A stretch of 64,000 bases of DNA from NCBI GenBank assembly GCA_017429985.1, contig JAFRNW010000018.1:186001-250000 (forward strand), given 5' to 3'. Source of the DNA: Clostridia bacterium. GTDB lineage: Bacteria; Bacillota; Clostridia; Christensenellales; CAG-138. The notes beneath the pieces are model-generated. The model did not search any database, had not been told where the DNA came from, and saw only the letters and a program-made list of their open reading frames with translations. Position 1 is the first letter of the stretch, and every line of letters starts with the position of its first letter. A program made the position numbers and the translations under genes. Below, piece by piece: positions 16,295-27,414 of the stretch.

Positions 16295-17569
16295 TTGAAG
16301 TTGCGGAATCAGGTCATGTATTCCGTATTTGTCCGAAACCACACGCAGGAAGGCACCTTTCAGGCGCTGATTCGCGATCTGGACCGGATCCGCGGTCTGG
16401 GCATTGACATCATCTGGCTTCTCCCGGTCTATCCGATCGGCGCGCAGGCGAGAAAGGGCAGCCAGGGCTCGCCGTATGCCATCCGCGATTACCGGACAAC
16501 CGACCCGGAGCTGGGATCGCCGGAGAATTTCCGCGAGCTGGTCGACGCCATCCATGTGCGCGGTATGCGCTGCATCATCGATATCGTCTACAACCACACC
16601 TCGCCCGACTCCGTTCTTGCCGCCGCGAATCCGGAATGGTTCTACCACCGTCCCGACGGCTCGTTCTATAACCGGGTCGGGGACTGGACGGATATCATCG
16701 ATCTGGATTACTCCAGAAAGGATCTGTGGGCGTATCAGATCGAAACGCTGAAGCAGTGGGCTTCCCTCGTGGACGGGTTCCGCTGCGACGTCGCCTCGCT
16801 CGTACCGCTCCCGTTCTGGCTGGAAGCCCGGAAACAGGTCTCGGAAGTCCGTCCCGACTGTCTCTGGCTCAGCGAATCCGTCGAACCGGAATTCATCGTC
16901 TGGAACCGTTCCAGAGGGATTGGATGCCTGTCCGACTCCGAGCTGTATCAGGCGTTCGACATCACCTATGATTATGATATTTTCGGTGAATTCCAGAGAT
17001 ATCTGAACGGGCAGATCCCTCTTGAAACTTATGCGGACAGGATCAACCAGCAGGAGTCCATCTATCCCGAGAATTATGTCAAACTGCGGTTTCTGGAAAA
17101 CCACGACAGGGAAAGGATCGCATCCTTCATCCGGGATCCCGTGTCGCTGGACAACTGGACTGCCTTCCTGTATTTCCAGAAGGGAACCGTTTTGCTGTAC
17201 GGCGGGCAGGAATTTGCCTGCACGCACAAGCCGAGCCTTTTTGAAAAGGATCCTTTCAGCAGGGATTCAGACGCCGTGCTGGCCCCGTTGCTTCAGAACC
17301 TTTACAGGATCAGACAGAATCCGCTGCTCCGGCACAGCACATATTCCGTACGCGTCAGTCCGGATGATTTCCTCGTAGCGGAGCACCGCAGCGACAGCCA
17401 CAGACTGATCGGCGTCTTCAGCGTCAAAGGTCATCGGGGGACCGTCCCCGTCGATCTGCCCTCCGGCGTTTACGGGAATCAGATCGGCGGAAAGCCGGTT
17501 GAAGTCCGAAACGGAACCATATATTCGGAAGGTGCTCCCGTGATCCTCGAAACAGGAAACACAGACTGA
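16295..17569 (+). CDS. GH13-family alpha-amylase-like glycoside hydrolase
   Basis: About 424 residues forming a (beta/alpha)8 barrel with all four GH13 regions. DIVYNHT is region I. GFRCDVAS is region II and contains the aspartate nucleophile. LWLSES is region III with the acid/base glutamate. FLENHD is region IV. The protein lacks a signal peptide and large accessory domains, so it probably acts in the cytoplasm on alpha-glucan oligosaccharides or a sugar phosphate; specificity is not readable. The start is uncertain: no in-frame ATG precedes 16316, but the conserved-looking LKLRNQVMYS segment starts before it, so a TTG at 16295 is chosen (16277 or 16256 are alternatives). Confidence 0.9.
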   Translation: MKLRNQVMYSVFVRNHTQEGTFQALIRDLDRIRGLGIDIIWLLPVYPIGAQARKGSQGSPYAIRDYRTTDPELGSPENFRELVDAIHVRGMRCIIDIVYNHTSPDSVLAAANPEWFYHRPDGSFYNRVGDWTDIIDLDYSRKDLWAYQIETLKQWASLVDGFRCDVASLVPLPFWLEARKQVSEVRPDCLWLSESVEPEFIVWNRSRGIGCLSDSELYQAFDITYDYDIFGEFQRYLNGQIPLETYADRINQQESIYPENYVKLRFLENHDRERIASFIRDPVSLDNWTAFLYFQKGTVLLYGGQEFACTHKPSLFEKDPFSRDSDAVLAPLLQNLYRIRQNPLLRHSTYSVRVSPDDFLVAEHRSDSHRLIGVFSVKGHRGTVPVDLPSGVYGNQIGGKPVEVRNGTIYSEGAPVILETGNTD

Positions 17570-17604
17570 CTTTTGCTTCCCTTCAGCAGCAGAAAGGATA
17601 TACA

Positions 17605-18264
17605 ATGCAGGAACAGATTCTGAACGATGCGCGCGATTACATACGGAACCTCTTCTCTGAAGACTCCGGCGGGCATGATTACTGGCATTCCATCCGCGTT
17701 GCGAATACTGCAAGACAGCTCGCCATGCAGGAAGGCGCCGACGCGTTCCTAGCGGAGCTTGCCGCCCTGCTGCACGACGCGGACGATATCAAACTTTTTC
17801 CGGATACATTCACGGAAAAAAAGCATGCCGTTGATTTTCTGCGGAGTCATGCCGTTCCGGAGGATGTGATCCGCGAACTTGTTTCCATCATTGAACAGAT
17901 TCCGTTCAACGGAACGGGATTGTCCGTTCCGGACAGTCTCGAGGGAAAATGCGTGCAGGACGCGGACCGTCTGGACGCGATCGGCGCAATAGGGATTGCA
18001 AGGACGTTCGCATACGGCGGAAGCCACGGAAGGGCCATTTTCGACCCGGAAGAGAAGCCCCGGCTGCATATGACAGCAGACGAATACAGGAAGGCTTCGT
18101 CTTCCTCCATCAGCCATTTTTATGAGAAACTTCTGAAAATCAAGAATCTGATGAACACGGAATCCGGAAAAAAAGCCGCGGCGCAGCGCGACAGCTATAT
18201 GCGGGCTTTCCTGAAAGAGTTCTACAGCGAATGGGGCGGAACGGAAAACAATCCTTCCTCCTGA
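17605..18264 (+). CDS. HD-domain phosphohydrolase
   Basis: A 219-residue protein with the HD metal-site pattern. A histidine in DYWHSIRVANTA (near residue 30) is followed by LLHDADD near 58, and a conserved DADRLDAIGA near 122. It resembles the YedJ/YpgQ group of predicted metal-dependent phosphohydrolases, some of which cleave nucleotides. It follows the GH13 gene by about 35 bases and probably shares its promoter. Confidence 0.9.
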   Translation: MQEQILNDARDYIRNLFSEDSGGHDYWHSIRVANTARQLAMQEGADAFLAELAALLHDADDIKLFPDTFTEKKHAVDFLRSHAVPEDVIRELVSIIEQIPFNGTGLSVPDSLEGKCVQDADRLDAIGAIGIARTFAYGGSHGRAIFDPEEKPRLHMTADEYRKASSSSISHFYEKLLKIKNLMNTESGKKAAAQRDSYMRAFLKEFYSEWGGTENNPSS

Positions 18265-18292
18265 TCGCATCGGATGATCATGGAATAAACAA

Positions 18293-18334
18293 TGCCCGCT
18301 TGCAGGTCAGAAACCCGCAGCGGGCAGTTTTCAT
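18293..18334. terminator. Terminator between the HD gene and trpS
   Basis: TGCCCGCT (18293-18300) pairs with AGCGGGCA (18319-18326), with T-rich DNA on the plus side. It lies between convergent genes and may serve both. Confidence 0.6.
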
Positions 18335-18351
18335 TCCGATATGCTTTTCGT

Positions 18352-19371
18352 TCAGCGCTTTACCGAATCAAATCCGACTTTGTGATAAACCTTGCTGACC
18401 GTTCTGCGCGCTCTCCTCTGCGCCTTTTCCGCTCCGTTGACCAGCGTGTCATTCAGGTAACGCTTGTCCTGAAGAATCCTGGCGTATTCCTTCTGGATCG
18501 GTTCCAGAACCGAAACGACCGCGTCGGCGGTGCGCGCTTTCAGGACGCCGTATCCCTGTCCTTCCAGCTCACCGGCCGCTTCCTCCAGAGTCTTTCCTGA
18601 ACAGGCCGAGTAGATCGTAAGCAGATTGTACACGCCCGGACAGCAGCGGTCGGGAGATATGCATTCCTCGCAGTCGGTAACGGCACGCTTGATCTTCCTC
18701 ACGATCGTATCGGGATCGTCCAGCATGGCGATGTATCCGTTCGGATTGGGATCCGATTTGCTCATCTTGTTTTCCGGCTCCTGCAGGCTCATGATCCTCG
18801 CGCCGACCTTCGGAATATACGGCTCCGGCACGACGAACGTATTCCCGTACAGTTTGTTGAACCGCTCCGCCAGGTCTCTTGTGAGCTCCACGTGCTGTTT
18901 CTGATCCGCACCGACCGGAATCAGATGCGCCTGATAGAGCAGAATGTCGGCCGCCATCAGCACGGGATAGGTAAACAGTCCCGCGTTGATATTGTCCGCA
19001 TGGCGTGCGCTCTTATCCTTGAACTGCGTCATCCGGTTCAGTTCGCCCATATAAGTGTTGCAGTTCAGCACCCATGTCAGCATGACGTGCTCCGGGACCG
19101 ACGACTGAATAAACAGCGTGGATTTCTCCGGATCGATTCCGCAGGCCATGAAAAGAGCCGCGGTTTCAACGCTTCTGCGGCGCAGCTCCGCCGCTTCCTG
19201 GCGTACGGTGATGGCATGCATGTCCGCAACCATATAGAAGGAATCAAATTCCTCCTGCATGGCAACGAAATTCTTCAAAGCACCGAGATAATTGCCGAGC
19301 GTCAGCCTGCTTGTCGGCTGAATTCCGCTCAGTACGGTTTTTCTCTGTTCTGTCCTTTCTGTCGATTCCAT
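18352..19371 (-). CDS. trpS: Tryptophanyl-tRNA synthetase
   Basis: A 339-residue class I aminoacyl-tRNA synthetase. The HIGH-equivalent lies in GIQPTSRLTLGNYLGA near residue 16-32 and the KMSKS motif in ENKMSKSDPN near 200. The length is that of bacterial TrpRS. AGGAG precedes the ATG. No T-box leader was seen; the region directly upstream is occupied by rnpB on the same strand. Confidence 0.97.
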   Translation of the reverse strand: MESTERTEQRKTVLSGIQPTSRLTLGNYLGALKNFVAMQEEFDSFYMVADMHAITVRQEAAELRRRSVETAALFMACGIDPEKSTLFIQSSVPEHVMLTWVLNCNTYMGELNRMTQFKDKSARHADNINAGLFTYPVLMAADILLYQAHLIPVGADQKQHVELTRDLAERFNKLYGNTFVVPEPYIPKVGARIMSLQEPENKMSKSDPNPNGYIAMLDDPDTIVRKIKRAVTDCEECISPDRCCPGVYNLLTIYSACSGKTLEEAAGELEGQGYGVLKARTADAVVSVLEPIQKEYARILQDKRYLNDTLVNGAEKAQRRARRTVSKVYHKVGFDSVKR

Positions 19372-19419
19372 GTGTCGTTTTTCTCCTGCGGGCGTCCGCC
19401 CGTTTGTTATTCAAAAAAT

Positions 19420-19761
19420 GCGAGCAAGCCGTAAGCCGAGTTCTGTCAAAGGACGACCATCTATCTCTGGCCCAACGTTGCCGATGGGCTCATGCGATTA
19501 TCGGGAGCGTAGCGGGCAGCTATTAAATGCTCTCATTCCAATCTTGCACCGGGTGGGGTTTACATAACGGTCAAGTTGCCAAGCCGCTGGTGAGCTCTTA
19601 CCTCGCCTTTCCATCCTTACCTGCCAAACGGCAGGCGGTATCTCTCTGTTGCACTTTCCTTGGAGTCGCCTCCACCGGGTGTTACCCGGCACCCTGCCCT
19701 GCGGTGCTCGGACTTTCCTCCCCGCACATGGTGGTGAGGGGCAGCCGTCTGTCTTACTCGC
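19420..19761 (-). ncRNA. rnpB: RNase P RNA
   Basis: About 340 bases read on the minus strand. The 5' GCGAGTAAG (19753-19761) pairs with the 3' CTTGCTCGC (19420-19428), forming P1. The conserved GAGGAAAGTCCGAGC block lies near the 5' end, and ACAGAACTCGGCTTA forms the universal 3' conserved segment. The overall layout matches a class A bacterial RNase P RNA, which removes 5' leaders from pre-tRNAs. A T-run follows the 3' end. Confidence 0.95.
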
Positions 19762-19783
19762 AAAACTTTTTTAATTGTATCGT

Positions 19784-20506
19784 TTATAAATCGTTGCTGT
19801 ACAGTATCCTGCCGCAGTTTTCACATTCGATTACGGCATCCCTGGAGTTCAGTTTCTTCAGCATGACCATCGGAAGGGACATGTTGCATCCGCTGCACTT
19901 CCCTCCGATGACCGGTACGACCGGCACGGCATAATGCTGCCTTCCCTTCTGGTACTTCTTGAACAGTTCGGCGTCGATTCCCTTCTCGATCTTGGAAAGC
20001 TCCGCATCTATGGCCTTAATGGCATCTGCGCTGTCTGCCTTTTCCTTGTCAACCGTGATTTTGATCTGATCGAATTCCTTTTTCGCGTTTCTGGCGACCA
20101 GGTTGGTTTTCTGATACTCTTCCTTGGTCTTTTCCACTTCCGCCTGGATGCGCTTCACCTCGCGGATTACCTGGGCGATCTCCTTGGAAAGCTTTTCAAT
20201 GTCCTTCCGGAGTTCTGTCATTTCTTCCCCGGTGCTCTCCTCGTCGTTCCGGATGGTTTCCAGTTCGCCGGACTCAAGGTCGATTCTGTCCTTCAGCTTT
20301 TCGACACGTTCCTTATACTTCGCAAGCCTCGCTGATTTCTCTGCGATGTCGTCGCTGAGTTTCTGATTCGTGACCTGCTGATTCTTCAACTGCGTATAGA
20401 GACGGTTGTATTTCTGCCTTGCGGGCGTAGACCGAAGGGTCTGCTCCAAATCCTGCTTTTTCTGTTCGGTCTGCTGGTAAAGCAGAAGTGTATCCAGTTT
20501 GCTCAT
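19784..20506 (-). CDS. Coiled-coil protein with C4 zinc ribbon
   Basis: A 240-residue protein. Residues about 5-180 are a long, highly charged heptad-like coiled coil. The C-terminus has a zinc ribbon with CSGC and CENC knuckles, as in zf-RING_7 proteins (CdsZ-like). These may act in nucleic-acid or ribosome-associated processes; the exact role is uncertain. The ATG at 20506 follows GGGGAGAG; eleven codons of open frame upstream are unlikely to be translated. rnpB follows it directly. Confidence 0.88.
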   Translation of the reverse strand: MSKLDTLLLYQQTEQKKQDLEQTLRSTPARQKYNRLYTQLKNQQVTNQKLSDDIAEKSARLAKYKERVEKLKDRIDLESGELETIRNDEESTGEEMTELRKDIEKLSKEIAQVIREVKRIQAEVEKTKEEYQKTNLVARNAKKEFDQIKITVDKEKADSADAIKAIDAELSKIEKGIDAELFKKYQKGRQHYAVPVVPVIGGKCSGCNMSLPMVMLKKLNSRDAVIECENCGRILYSNDL

Positions 20507-20606
20507 GCCGTTCTCTCCCCTCATAGCTTGCCTTCTCAACCAGCTTCGATTAAAAGGCTAAATTTTATTATACATCATCCCGGTATCCGTGTAAATTGAT
20601 GCCGGA

Positions 20607-21329
20607 TCACTTTTCGTTCCGTTCCCCGTCTCCGAAATCGGCTGAGGTCAGCAGTTCCAGCTGTGTGCGGAGCCCTTGTTCCCCGCCGCACCCTGCCGCT
20701 TTCTCCAGGTTTCTTTTCAGGCGGGACATCAGGAACATCAGGTATTCCCGGTAAAGCGGATCCCGGTCCGCATAGGATCGGTAGCCGATGGAAAACAGTC
20801 CCCCGGGAAACCCTTCCGGCAACCTGTCCCGAGTTCCGTCCCAACGGACGGAAAACACCTGATAGTACCGTCCGCTCTCTTTTACGATGCGGTCGGAGAT
20901 CACCCGGTATCCGTTGGCATACAGGTATTCGCGCAGTTCTTCCGTTCCCGACATCGGCTGCAGGACGGCCGTTCCTGCGCCGCCGAGCGGTTCCTCCGCG
21001 CGGTCCAATATGTCCCGGATCAGTTCTCCTCCCATGCCGCACAGGAACAGAACATCCGGCCGGATGCCGTTCAGCGCCTTGAGGCCGTCTCCGCATACGC
21101 ACCGGATCCGGTCCGAAAGCCCTTCCTGTTCCGCGAGAAGCTCCGTTTTCTTCAGGGAAGGCAGGCTGATATCCGTGGCAATGCCCTTTGCGTGCGGATA
21201 ACGGTGCATGAGCCAGCAGATCAGCCGGCCGTGGTCGCATCCGATATCCGCTATCAGGGACGGTGCGGGATCGTTTCCAATCAGCGACGCCGCCATCTCC
21301 AGCCTCGGTTTCAGCTTCGGTGACATCAT
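20607..21329 (-). CDS. trmK: tRNA (adenine22-N1)-methyltransferase
   Basis: A 240-residue SAM-dependent methyltransferase of the TrmK family. It has motif I ADIGCDHGRL near residue 27-36, GDGLKAL near 81 and the catalytic-region FLCGMGGELI near 96, with a C-terminal helical part. TrmK methylates N1 of A22 in certain tRNAs of Gram-positive bacteria. It follows mnmA with no gap, forming a tRNA-modification pair. Confidence 0.93.
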   Translation of the reverse strand: MMSPKLKPRLEMAASLIGNDPAPSLIADIGCDHGRLICWLMHRYPHAKGIATDISLPSLKKTELLAEQEGLSDRIRCVCGDGLKALNGIRPDVLFLCGMGGELIRDILDRAEEPLGGAGTAVLQPMSGTEELREYLYANGYRVISDRIVKESGRYYQVFSVRWDGTRDRLPEGFPGGLFSIGYRSYADRDPLYREYLMFLMSRLKRNLEKAAGCGGEQGLRTQLELLTSADFGDGERNEK

Positions 21330-21330
21330 T

Positions 21331-22437
<1,107 letters not shown>

Positions 22438-22638
22438 TCAGATCTCCTCTGCGGAAAGTACGTCGTATCCGGCGTCTTCCACTGCTTTCTTCAGCGTATC
22501 CGCAGTTCCGTCGAATACCGCTTCCGCCTTCCCGATCTCCACGTTCAGTTCTTTCGCGCCTGCCGCCTCGAGCGCGTCATGGACGCGCTTGACGCAATGC
22601 TGGCATCCCATACCGTCAATTTTGAAAAGATAACGCAT
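22438..22638 (-). CDS. HMA-domain copper chaperone-like protein
   Basis: A 66-residue single heavy-metal-associated domain with GMGCQHC near residues 9-15, the Cu+-binding CxxC motif, and the usual beta-alpha-beta-beta-alpha-beta length. It could carry Cu+ to the CopA-like pump at 5353, although it is encoded between recD2 and mnmA rather than beside it. The stop overlaps the mnmA ribosome binding site, suggesting co-transcription. Confidence 0.9.
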   Translation of the reverse strand: MRYLFKIDGMGCQHCVKRVHDALEAAGAKELNVEIGKAEAVFDGTADTLKKAVEDAGYDVLSAEEI

Positions 22639-22641
22639 GTT

Positions 22642-24849
22642 TCAGTTTCCTTTCCTTATAAAGTCCGCATCAATCAGGCATTGCTTCAGGGAAGTATAAC
22701 GCCTCGTTGAACGGTTGTTCTGCACCATCTGACGGATCGTCTCCGCCCTTCCGATACACCAGACCTGTTTTTTTGCCCTTGTTACCGCTGTATACAGCAG
22801 ATTCCGGGTCAGAAGAAGCGGGGTTCCCCCGCAAAGCGGAAGAATCACGTTCGGAAACTCGCTTCCCTGGCTTTTATGGATCGAAATACAGTACGCAAGG
22901 TCGAGCGATTCCGCCATATCATAATCATATTCCGCGATCCTGCCGTCATCGAACAGCACCGTGATCCGCCGTGCGTTCGGTTCCACCGCGTGGATCGTTC
23001 CAAGGTCTCCGTTGAACGCGCCGACCCCTTCCGTCATCCGTCCGTTCGGTTCCTGCCTGGTCCAGGGGACTTTATAATCATTATGCATCTGCATGACCTT
23101 GTCGCCTTCCCTGAAGACAGTCTCGCCGAACGTCTGTTCCCTTTTTCCGATCGATTTCGGATTGAGCGCGTCCTGGAGCACTTTGTTCATGTTCCTGACG
23201 CCGAGCGTTCCCTTTTTCATGGGCACAAGCACCTGCATCTCAAGCAGGGCGGAATCGTCCTCCGCGTTCCTCCGTGCGTTGCCGCACATGGAAACGACTT
23301 TATCGAGAACCACGTCCGGGGATTCCACGGGCTCAAACCGGAAATCCGATTCCGGGTGATCCAGAAAAGGCATCTCCCCCCGGTTGATCCGGTAAGCGTT
23401 TGTAATGATATAGCTCTCCTGTTTCTGACGGAAGATCTCTGTCAGCCGGACCGTACGCACCGTCCCGCTGTCGATCATGTTCCTCAGAACGTCCCCGCAT
23501 CCTACCGGCGGAAGCTGGTCCGCATCCCCGACGAGCAGCATCCTGGTGCCGGGCGCGGTCGCTTTCAAAAGCGCGTACATCAGCGGGACGTCCACCATGG
23601 ACACCTCGTCCACAATGATCATGTCCGTTGCGAGCGGATGGTCCTCGTTTCTCGTGAACCCTTCTCCCGGAATGAATTCCAGAAGCCTGTGGATCGTTTT
23701 GGCGTCGAATCCGGTCGCTTCCGACATGCGCTTTGCCGCTCTGCCCGTCGGCGCGCACAGCACAAATTCCATCTGCATCTCATGCAGCGCGGCGGTAATG
23801 CAGCGGATGATGGTCGTCTTTCCCGTCCCGGGTCCCCCGGTGATGACCAGAAGCCCTTCCTCCATCGCGGCACGGACCGCTTCCTTCTGCTGCGGGGCAA
23901 GCTCAAACGGCATCCTTGCCTGCTCGGCGGCGAGCTCCAGAAACGGATTGCGGATGGGTTTGTCCATCAGGCAGGCAAGCCGCTCCGCGATCCCCGCCTC
24001 GGCCCGGAACAGCCACGGCAGAAAGATCGTCTCTTTATCTTCCACATGCTGAGAAACCAGGGCACCTCTGGAGACCATGGAATCCAGCGCGTCCGAAACA
24101 GGCTCTTCCTCCACGCCCAGCATCGATCCCGCCGTCTCAAGAAGGATCTCGCGGGGGAGGCATGTGTGGCCGTATTCGTTTTTCGCCTCGTTCAGCGCGT
24201 AAAAGATCCCCGCGGAAAGCCTTGCCCTTGAATCCGCGGAAAAGCCGGGAACATTCTGGGCGATCCGGTCCGCCGTGACAAACCCGATCCCGTCAACGTC
24301 CTCGATCATCTGATACGGATTCTCTTCGACTTTCGCCAGGCACAGGCTTCCGTAGATCCGGTACAGCTTCAGTGCCTGTCCGATCGTGACCCCGTAGGGT
24401 TCAAGCGCCAGCAGGATCTGGCGGAGTTCCCGGTTCTCGCGGTAAGACGGAAGGATCAGCCCCAGCCGCTTCGGCCCGATCCCGCTGACCTCCAGCAGGC
24501 GGTCCGGTTCATTGTCCATGATCTCCAGCGTATCCATGCCGAAACGCTGGACGATCGCACGCGCCGTGGCTTCCCCGATCCCCTTGATCATCCCGCTTCC
24601 GAGATATGCTTCGATTCCGGACAGCGTGGCGGGAGCCAGGACCTCGCAGCTGTCCGCCCTGAACTGTTTCCCGTATCTGGGATGGCTGACAAAACTGCCG
24701 TTCAGGGTCACCCGTTCGCCTTTGTTGCAGAGCGAAAGAGGACCGACTGCGGTGAACCGTTCCATGTCATCCGACAGGAACTCCAGCACGGTGTATCCGT
24801 TTTCGGCGTTCCGGTATATGATGCTTTCGACCGATCCTGTCAGTTCCAA
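22642..24849 (-). CDS. recD2: RecD2-type ATP-dependent DNA helicase
   Basis: A 735-residue superfamily 1B helicase. The first 90 residues form the OB-like N-domain. Helix-hairpin-helix segments follow (GMIKGIGEATA, LLEVSGIGPKRL). Walker A GGPGTGKTT lies near residue 343 and Walker B IIVDEVSM near 415. The C-terminal SH3-like region ends with SIHKSQGSEFPNVILPL, the motif near 660. The lack of a nuclease domain and the HhH region define RecD2, which unwinds DNA 5'-3' without RecBC. Start is a TTG preceded by CGGAAG. Confidence 0.95.
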   Translation of the reverse strand: MELTGSVESIIYRNAENGYTVLEFLSDDMERFTAVGPLSLCNKGERVTLNGSFVSHPRYGKQFRADSCEVLAPATLSGIEAYLGSGMIKGIGEATARAIVQRFGMDTLEIMDNEPDRLLEVSGIGPKRLGLILPSYRENRELRQILLALEPYGVTIGQALKLYRIYGSLCLAKVEENPYQMIEDVDGIGFVTADRIAQNVPGFSADSRARLSAGIFYALNEAKNEYGHTCLPREILLETAGSMLGVEEEPVSDALDSMVSRGALVSQHVEDKETIFLPWLFRAEAGIAERLACLMDKPIRNPFLELAAEQARMPFELAPQQKEAVRAAMEEGLLVITGGPGTGKTTIIRCITAALHEMQMEFVLCAPTGRAAKRMSEATGFDAKTIHRLLEFIPGEGFTRNEDHPLATDMIIVDEVSMVDVPLMYALLKATAPGTRMLLVGDADQLPPVGCGDVLRNMIDSGTVRTVRLTEIFRQKQESYIITNAYRINRGEMPFLDHPESDFRFEPVESPDVVLDKVVSMCGNARRNAEDDSALLEMQVLVPMKKGTLGVRNMNKVLQDALNPKSIGKREQTFGETVFREGDKVMQMHNDYKVPWTRQEPNGRMTEGVGAFNGDLGTIHAVEPNARRITVLFDDGRIAEYDYDMAESLDLAYCISIHKSQGSEFPNVILPLCGGTPLLLTRNLLYTAVTRAKKQVWCIGRAETIRQMVQNNRSTRRYTSLKQCLIDADFIRKGN

Positions 24850-24875
24850 CGCTTCCGTACGTCCCCTTCAAAAAG

Positions 24876-25724
24876 TCAGGCAACAAGCTGCAGCAGCATT
24901 CCGCTGACCGCGGCAACAATAAAAGTCGTACCGATCACCACCGCTTTGTGTTCCGCTTTCCGCTTCCCGCGGAGCAGGACCAGCATTCCCATTCCCGCGG
25001 AGGAACACAGTCCGGAAACAGCCGCCCCGAACGTGATGATCCCCTGCATGTACAGCCTTGTGATCAGCACCGACGCGGCACAGTTCGGGATCAGCCCGAT
25101 CAGAGCCGCGAGAAGCGGCTGGAACGGGCCGGGCAGAAGGATCTCCCCGAGCCTCTCTTCCCCGATAAAATGGATCGCCAGAGAGATCAGCACCGTAAAG
25201 AGGAACAGATAGCCGAATATCTCCAGCGTTCTCTTCAGCGTCGCGATCAGGATATTGGAAACCCTGCTGTCGCTCTTGCATACATGCGGATGTTTGGATC
25301 CCTCGTAGGCAAGACGCTGCTTCTGAAGGCTCCAGACTGCGTCGAGCAGAAAGCCCGCCGCCATCGCGATCACGATCTTCACGAGGATCAGCTTCAGGAT
25401 CTCGTGCCATCCGGTCGGATTCGTCAGCAGAACGGGGATCGCTTCATCCGATGTCGCAAGAAAAACCGCGGTCAGTGTGCCGGCCGAAACCAGCCCGCCT
25501 CCGTACAGTCCCGCGCACGCGGCGGAAAATCCGCACTGCGGGACGCAGCCGAGCAGAGCGCCGAGCGCGGGTCCGAACCGTCCTGCGCCCCTGACCGTAT
25601 TGATAAACTTTTCCGCTGCTCTGTGCTCGATATACTCCATCAGGAAGAACGTCACCAGAAGGAACGGAAGCGCCTTCAGGCAGTCGAGCAGGGCATCGAG
25701 CAGCAGTTCCAGTATTTCACCCAT
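24876..25724 (-). CDS. ArsP_2-type membrane transporter (putative manganese/arsenic exporter)
   Basis: A 282-residue protein with about eight hydrophobic segments in two halves. Each half has a conserved loop: GALLGCVPQCGFSAA near 53-67 and ALIGLIPNCAASV near 187-199. That duplicated pattern fits the family annotated as putative manganese transporter or arsenic efflux. The cytoplasmic middle is basic. The substrate is not established by sequence. The start lacks a clear ribosome binding site, and a terminator separates the gene from glyS. Confidence 0.82.
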   Translation of the reverse strand: MGEILELLLDALLDCLKALPFLLVTFFLMEYIEHRAAEKFINTVRGAGRFGPALGALLGCVPQCGFSAACAGLYGGGLVSAGTLTAVFLATSDEAIPVLLTNPTGWHEILKLILVKIVIAMAAGFLLDAVWSLQKQRLAYEGSKHPHVCKSDSRVSNILIATLKRTLEIFGYLFLFTVLISLAIHFIGEERLGEILLPGPFQPLLAALIGLIPNCAASVLITRLYMQGIITFGAAVSGLCSSAGMGMLVLLRGKRKAEHKAVVIGTTFIVAAVSGMLLQLVA

Positions 25725-25739
25725 TAATTACAATAAACA

Positions 25740-25772
25740 AAGAAGCTCCCGCCCTCCGGGAGCGGGAGCCTT
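25740..25772 (-). terminator. Terminator after glyS
   Basis: GCTCCCG (25745-25751) pairs with CGGGAGC (25763-25769); the minus-strand continuation is T-rich (CTTCTTTGTTT). Confidence 0.65.
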
Positions 25773-25777
25773 ACTCC

Positions 25778-27166
25778 TCAGAAGTCTATCCTCTCTCCGA
25801 TATAGGCATCCAGTTGCCCGATCGGGATCCTGACCTGCTGCATCGTGTCACGGTCTCTGACCGTTACGCAGCCGTCCTGTTCCGTATCAAAATCGATCGT
25901 AATGCAGAACGGCGTGCCGATCTCATCCTCACGGCGGTACCGTTTGCCGATCGATCCGGTCTCGTCATAATCCAGCATGTATTTTTTGGAAAGCTGCGTG
26001 TAGACCTTCATGGCCTGCTCGGAAAGCTTCTTCGAAAGCGGCAGCACAGCCGCCTTATACGGAGCCAGAGCAGGGTGCAGATGCAGGACCGTACGGACGT
26101 CCCCGCCTTCGAGTTCTTCCTCGTCGTACGCGTCGCAGAGAAACGCGAGCGTTACGCGGTCCGCCCCGAGAGACGGCTCGACGCAGTAGGGGATATATTT
26201 CTCGTTCGTTGCAGGATCGAGATATTCGAAGTTCTCGCCGCTGTGCGTCGCGTGCGCCTTCAGATCGTAATCCGTGCGGTCCGCGATCCCCCAGAGTTCT
26301 CCCCAGCCGAACGGGAACAGGAACTCGATGTCCGTCGTGCCCCTGCTGTAATGGGACAGTTCCTTCTTGTCATGCTCACGCATCTTGATGTGATCCTCCT
26401 GCATGCCGAGAGAGAGCAGGAAGTTCTTGCAGTAGTCTTTCCAGTACGCGTACCACTCCAGATCTGTGCCGGGGACGCAGAAGAATTCCAGTTCCATCTG
26501 CTCGAACTCGCGGATACGGAAAATAAAGTTTCCGGGCGTGATCTCGTTGCGGAACGATTTGCCGATCTGCGCGATGCCGAACGGGACCTTTCTTCTCGTC
26601 GTGCGCTGAACATTCTTGAAATTGACGAAGATGCCCTGCGCTGTTTCGGGGCGGAGATACAGTTCGCTGGAACTGTCTTCCGTAACGCCCTGGAAGGTCT
26701 TGAACATCAGATTGAACTTGCGGATCCCGGTAAAGTCAGTTTTTCCGCATTCCGGACAGGGGATCTGATTCTCCTTGATGTAGTTCTCCATCTCCTCGTT
26801 GGACCATCCGTCCGGCTTGACATCAAGTCCCTGCTCCTTTGCGTATTTCTCGATCAGCTGATCCGCGCGGAAGCGCGCCTTGCACGCCTTGCAGTCCATC
26901 AGAGGATCGGAAAAACCGCCGACATGGCCACTTGCGACCCAGGTCTCGGGATTCATGAGAATCGCCGCATCCATCCCAACGTTATACGGACTCTCCTGAA
27001 CAAACTTGCGCCACCACGCACGCTTGATATTATTCTTAAACTCTACGCCTAACGGACCGTAATCCCAGGAGTTTGCGAGACCGCCGTAAATCTCGCTTCC
27101 GGGATAAACAAACCCGCGGCTCTTGCACAAAGCTACGATTTTGTCCATTGTTTTTACAACTGCCAT
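25778..27166 (-). CDS. glyS: Glycyl-tRNA synthetase (alpha2 type)
   Basis: A 462-residue class II synthetase of the single-chain, dimeric type, not the alpha2beta2 type. Motif 1 lies in the N-terminal third, motif 2 in [19 protein letters not shown] near residue 205 and motif 3 in [10 protein letters not shown] near 333. An anticodon-binding domain occupies the last 100 residues. A CxxC pair (CKAC and CPEC) in the N-terminal insert could bind zinc. GGAGG precedes the ATG. No T-box element is visible upstream. Confidence 0.97.
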   Translation of the reverse strand: MAVVKTMDKIVALCKSRGFVYPGSEIYGGLANSWDYGPLGVEFKNNIKRAWWRKFVQESPYNVGMDAAILMNPETWVASGHVGGFSDPLMDCKACKARFRADQLIEKYAKEQGLDVKPDGWSNEEMENYIKENQIPCPECGKTDFTGIRKFNLMFKTFQGVTEDSSSELYLRPETAQGIFVNFKNVQRTTRRKVPFGIAQIGKSFRNEITPGNFIFRIREFEQMELEFFCVPGTDLEWYAYWKDYCKNFLLSLGMQEDHIKMREHDKKELSHYSRGTTDIEFLFPFGWGELWGIADRTDYDLKAHATHSGENFEYLDPATNEKYIPYCVEPSLGADRVTLAFLCDAYDEEELEGGDVRTVLHLHPALAPYKAAVLPLSKKLSEQAMKVYTQLSKKYMLDYDETGSIGKRYRREDEIGTPFCITIDFDTEQDGCVTVRDRDTMQQVRIPIGQLDAYIGERIDF

Positions 27167-27196
27167 TTTATAAATCCTCCTAATAGCCTAACATTT

Positions 27197-27226
27197 ATTA
27201 TTTATGACGTGCGGCGGTTTTGTCAA
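27197..27226 (-). promoter_or_regulatory. Promoter of glyS
   Basis: On the minus strand an exact TTGACA (27221-27226) and AATAAT (27197-27202) with an 18-base spacer, about 30 bases before the glyS start codon. The rest of the 27167-27473 interval shows no gene. Confidence 0.6.
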
Positions 27227-27414
27227 GAAAATGCACCTCGTTTCACTCTGTAAACCTAAGCCCATCAAAGGAAGCGGATGCAATAATCTGTTAAATAAAG
27301 TATCGGCGTTTTCTTCCTTTCCTCCTCTTCACTATTCAATGAACGATAATCGTTGAAACCGCAATTATGGAGGGAATAAAATGCTCCGTTTTGTTTTCCC
27401 GGCATTTTGGGAAT

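Noticed and set aside
25814-27052. Plus-strand frame of about 412 codons opposite glyS
   Set aside because: Antisense shadow; glyS has all class II synthetase motifs on the minus strand and a clear ribosome binding site.
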